Program-made: the position numbers and the translations under genes
Notes under the pieces: model-generated
The model's input: the letters and a program-made list of their open reading frames with translations, nothing else
Databases searched by the model: none
What the model was told of the DNA's origin: nothing
Assembly (NCBI RefSeq): GCF_003121405.1
Contig: NZ_QBUY01000075.1
Span: 1 to 43,190, forward strand
Reading direction: 5' to 3'
Origin: Paraburkholderia sp. C35
Lineage (GTDB): Bacteria; Pseudomonadota; Gammaproteobacteria; Burkholderiales; Burkholderiaceae
DNA length: 43,190 nt
In this document: positions 40,502 to 43,190 of the stretch, one piece after another
Layout: each line of letters starts with the position of its first letter
Numbering within the stretch: position 1 is the stretch's first letter

Positions 40502-42217
40502 TTACATTGCGTTGACTTCGCGCGGCGGGCTGATGCCGGCGGCGGCGAGTGCTTCGTGAAGCGTGTCGAATACATTCGACTTGCCGACCACTTCAGTGAT
40601 CCGATGCCGGTCCATATCGGCGCGAAGATAAGGATTCACGCGCCCGAAGATGACGGCAAGCTTGCGTTCCTGAAGATCCGTAATCAGATCGCTCAACGTG
40701 CGGGCGGCTGAATAGTCGAGCGCAGTGATCGCGCCGGCATCGATGACGAGCGTATGCAGATCGTCGGGGGCGGCATCGACGAGTTTGATCACTTCTGACG
40801 TGAAGACGTGATCGTTGGCGAAGAACAGATCGGAACCGAAGCGATACACGATGAGTCCCGGCGCCGTCATGATGCCGGGCTTCGCTGGCACCGGTTGCCA
40901 GCGTCCGTTGGCAGGCGACGGTTCCATCACCATCGTATGCGGCCGGTAGCTGTGCCGTACGTGGCGCAACAGCGACAGGGCAACCGCCAGCAGGATGCCA
41001 TGCTCGACGCCGACCATCACGACCGCTGCCGCCGTGATGAGCGCCAGCGTGAATTCGCCGGGGCTTTCGGCGCGGATCGCCGAGAGGCTCGGCACGTTGA
41101 CGAGACCCACTGCGATCGTGAAGACGATCGCAGCGAGCACGCAATGCGGCAGGTATTGCAGATAGCCGCTGAGGAACAGCAGCACCACGACAACGACCAC
41201 GGCAAACGCAAGCTGTCCGATCTGGCTGCGCGTACCCGCCCGTTCGGCCATGGCGGTTTGCGTCGGACTGCCGTTCACGACGAAGGTGCCGCTGAATGCG
41301 GCTGCGGCATTGGCCGCCGCCAGCCCGAGAATGTCCGCGTTGGTATCGACTTCCTCGTGGTACTGCTGCGCGAACACGCGGGCGGCCGCCGCGCTCTGCG
41401 CAATGATCATCACGAAGCACGACGCCGCCACGGGCACGAGATCGAGAAACTGTTGCCAGGTGACGAATGGAAACGCGATGGGCGGCAGACCGCCCTGAAT
41501 CGGACCGAGCACCGTGATGCCATGGCCGGCGAAATCGAATGTCTTGCTCGCCGCGATGCTGCCTACCACGGCGACAAGCGGAATCGGCACGCGCGGCACG
41601 AAACGCTTGCCGATCAGAATGGCGCCGACCACGGCCAGCGTGAGCGCGAGTGTCGGCAGATGCGCATGCACGGCATGGCCGATCACGTAGATCAGTTGCG
41701 CAAGGCTGCGTGACGACGGATACGGCACCGTCATGCCGAACATGTCGCCGAGCATGGCAATCGACACCTGTATGCCGACGCCCGTCAGAAAGCCGACCAG
41801 CACAGTGCGCGAGAGGAAATCGGCGAGAAAGCCGAGCTTGAAGACGCGGGCCAGCAGCAGCAGCGCGGCCGTCAGCAACGCGACCATGCCTGCGAGCGCG
41901 ACGTACTCGGGACTGCCCATCGGCGCGATGGTCGAGGCGCGGCTGGCGAAGATCGTTGCGGTGGCCGAATCGGCGGCGACGACGAGATGGCGCGACGCGC
42001 CGAAGAACGCGAACGCGACCAGCGGCAGAAACACGGTGTAAAGCCCCGTCACGGCCGGCATGCCCGCGATGCGCGCGTAGCCGAGCACCTGCGGAATATC
42101 CATCGATGCGAGCGAGATGCCGGCGAACACGTCGCGCCAGGCCTTCGCGCGGTCGATCGGAAGAATGCCTTTGAGAAGGCTCAGACGTGCGGGGGATGTG
42201 TCCTTTGGGTTGTGCAT
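40502..42217 (-). CDS. SulP-family anion permease with STAS domain
   Basis: Protein of 571 residues. Roughly the first 420 residues are the membrane transport domain, with about 12 to 14 spans, a conserved N-terminus (ISLASMDIPQVLGYARIAGMPAVTGLY), and SGTFVVNGSPTQTAMAERAG in the substrate-binding core. A C-terminal STAS domain (~460-560; LVIDAGAITALDYSAARTL) follows. SulP proteins carry sulfate, bicarbonate or dicarboxylates; the substrate cannot be told here. 40239-40501 between it and the VOC gene shows no gene. Confidence 0.93.
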   Translation of the reverse strand: MHNPKDTSPARLSLLKGILPIDRAKAWRDVFAGISLASMDIPQVLGYARIAGMPAVTGLYTVFLPLVAFAFFGASRHLVVAADSATATIFASRASTIAPMGSPEYVALAGMVALLTAALLLLARVFKLGFLADFLSRTVLVGFLTGVGIQVSIAMLGDMFGMTVPYPSSRSLAQLIYVIGHAVHAHLPTLALTLAVVGAILIGKRFVPRVPIPLVAVVGSIAASKTFDFAGHGITVLGPIQGGLPPIAFPFVTWQQFLDLVPVAASCFVMIIAQSAAAARVFAQQYHEEVDTNADILGLAAANAAAAFSGTFVVNGSPTQTAMAERAGTRSQIGQLAFAVVVVVVLLFLSGYLQYLPHCVLAAIVFTIAVGLVNVPSLSAIRAESPGEFTLALITAAAVVMVGVEHGILLAVALSLLRHVRHSYRPHTMVMEPSPANGRWQPVPAKPGIMTAPGLIVYRFGSDLFFANDHVFTSEVIKLVDAAPDDLHTLVIDAGAITALDYSAARTLSDLITDLQERKLAVIFGRVNPYLRADMDRHRITEVVGKSNVFDTLHEALAAAGISPPREVNAM

Positions 42218-42324
42218 GCTTAGTGACGTTGCTCAGTTGCGTTACTCAGTGACGATGATGTGACATCCATGCATCCTGCCCTGAATGTTTGCGCTATGGC
42301 AAGGAACAACGCGATCTTCGCTCC

Positions 42325-42366
42325 GTACCGGAAATCATCTCGCAATCTGTACCGGTACTGTACCGG
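42325..42366 (+). promoter_or_regulatory. GTACCGG repeats upstream of the lysE-like gene
   Basis: GTACCGG occurs at 42325-42331, 42349-42355 and 42360-42366. The last two form the direct repeat CTGTACCGG with an 11-bp period, and CCGGTAC-T-GTACCGG (42352-42366) is a perfect 15-bp palindrome. This suggests an activator or repressor site about 50 bases before the start codon; MocR-type regulators often use GTACC-like sites. No such regulator is in the window. Confidence 0.55.
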
Positions 42367-42416
42367 CTTCGCTCGTTAAACTCTTTGTAAACCTCGAGTC
42401 ACCTTGCGGAGCCGCC

Positions 42417-43037
42417 ATGACCTTCGACACCCTGAGCGCCAGCGCCCTGCCTGCCGGCATCCTGTTCGCGCTCGTCACGACCATCACACCCGGGCCAAAC
42501 AATACGATGTTGCTGGCATCGGGCGTCAACTTCGGTTTTCGTCGCACGCTGCCGCATATTCTTGGGATCAGCGCGGGTGTCGCGCTGTTGATGTTGTCGG
42601 TAGGGTTCGGGCTTGGCGAGGCGTTTCGGCGCTTTGAAGTGCTGTACACCGTGCTCGAAGTGCTGAGCGTCGTGTATCTGCTGTATCTCGCGTGGAAGAT
42701 CGGGACGTCGGGCGAGATGCAGCTCAAAAAGGGCGAGCGCCGCCCGATGCGGTTTCACGAAGCGATCGCGTTTCAGTGGGTCAATCCGAAGGCGTGGATG
42801 ATGGTGCTCACCGCTGCGACGACGATTCATCTGAGTGCCGATTTCGGTGTTAATGCGGTGCTGATGGCGTTCGTGTTTTATGTGATCGGATTGCCGTGCA
42901 TTTGCCTGTGGGCCGCTTTTGGTACCGCCATGCGGCGGGCTCTGTCGAAGCCGGTGTGGTTGCGGACTTTCAATATCGCTATGGCGGTTTTGCTGGTTGC
43001 GACGCTTTATCCTATTGTTTTGCGGTTGGTTGGTTGA
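42417..43037 (+). CDS. LysE-family amino acid exporter
   Basis: Protein of 206 residues with six predicted spans, the LysE/RhtB size. The N-terminal signature TTITPGPNNTMLLASGVNFG (in span 1 and loop) is diagnostic, and AIAFQWVNPKAWMM is the conserved central motif. Exports amino acids or related metabolites. GGAG lies 5 bases before the ATG at 42417; an in-frame extension to 42285 covers the GTACCGG repeats. Repeat copy D follows its 3' end. Confidence 0.94.
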   Translation: MTFDTLSASALPAGILFALVTTITPGPNNTMLLASGVNFGFRRTLPHILGISAGVALLMLSVGFGLGEAFRRFEVLYTVLEVLSVVYLLYLAWKIGTSGEMQLKKGERRPMRFHEAIAFQWVNPKAWMMVLTAATTIHLSADFGVNAVLMAFVFYVIGLPCICLWAAFGTAMRRALSKPVWLRTFNIAMAVLLVATLYPIVLRLVG

Positions 43038-43081
43038 GGTTTGGTTTGTGGTTTGGTTTGTGGTTTGGCTTGAGGTTGGCG

Positions 43082-43190
43082 TTGGCATCCGCGATTTCTT
43101 GCTGGTGCTTCATGCGTCGCCCCTGTGCGGGGCAGCACCTACTTTTCTTTGCCGCGGCAAAGAAAAGTAGGCAAAAGAAAGCCGCTGAAC
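43082..43190 (+). repeat. Dispersed hairpin repeat, copy D (cut by window end)
   Basis: GTTGGCATCCGCG (43082-43094), CTTCATGCGTCGCCCC, GCCCC/GGGGC stem (about 43119-43133), hairpin (43138-43171) and CAAAAGAAAGC. Same orientation as the lysE-like gene. Between stop and element lies a T/G-rich tract with TTGTGGTTTGG repeated. Confidence 0.85.
43138..43171 (+). repeat. Perfect 34-bp palindrome of repeat copy D
   Basis: CCTACTTTTCTTTGCCG and its exact complement: the loop of the other copies has become CGCG-compatible, giving a 17-bp perfect inverted repeat. 100 bases separate it from the stop codon. Confidence 0.85.

Noticed and set aside
1..43190. Prophage, insertion sequence, CRISPR, integron or tRNA-bounded island
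   Set aside because: No transposase, integrase, Cas or phage gene, no spaced direct repeats, and no tRNA was seen. Codon use looks even throughout.

Overview
The window looks like a piece of a Burkholderiaceae chromosome, most likely Paraburkholderia or Caballeronia. The evidence is the high G+C content, the gene order amgK-murU / lptD-surA-pdxA-rsmA, an OmpC-type porin, and several copies of a dispersed hairpin repeat. The genus is inferred from gene content and was not tested by a search. No rRNA, tRNA, CRISPR, insertion sequence or prophage was seen.

Layout. 1-336: truncated repeat copy. 365-8088: envelope block. murU and amgK (peptidoglycan recycling) are divergent from lptD-surA-pdxA-rsmA, which covers LPS export, porin folding, vitamin B6 synthesis and 16S rRNA dimethylation. 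8327-9963: a porin and glyoxalase I. 9997-10656: two repeat copies tail to tail. 10695-13342: a small membrane protein, a ketopantoate reductase-like protein and a thiolase-like protein without the usual nucleophilic Cys. 13406-18641: an EmrAB-NodT tripartite efflux operon preceded by two paralogous MarR regulators, with three copies of one near-palindrome in front of emrA and each marR. 18715-27166: a transglutaminase / circularly permuted ATP-grasp + alpha-E / transglutaminase-DUF2126 operon, divergent from a zinc-ribbon metallopeptidase. 27243-31618: a phasin, an HPP-CBS membrane protein, a MarR regulator and a ClC-CBS channel; the last three are linked by a repeated TATCA-N5-TGATA motif. 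31745-37439: a secreted Cys-rich lectin-like protein, a fused flavin/2Fe-2S reductase, a divergent GST and LysR pair, a diguanylate cyclase and a small RHH protein. 37519-43037: a Tat-exported two-subunit GMC dehydrogenase, a second glyoxalase-family protein, a SulP permease and a LysE exporter. 43082-43190: a fourth repeat copy, cut by the window end.

Three things stand out. (1) A repeat element with a covarying hairpin lies 84-100 nt after a stop codon in all four copies, always in the same orientation relative to that gene. (2) The ATP-grasp/alpha-E/transglutaminase/metallopeptidase cluster looks like a peptide- or protein-modifying system whose product is unknown. (3) A shared operator lies between the -35 and -10 of marR2, which may be leaderless, and is also present at marR1 and emrA. 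A thiolase with Cys replaced by Gly, and a repeated operator candidate around the HPP/MarR/ClC genes, are also worth following up.
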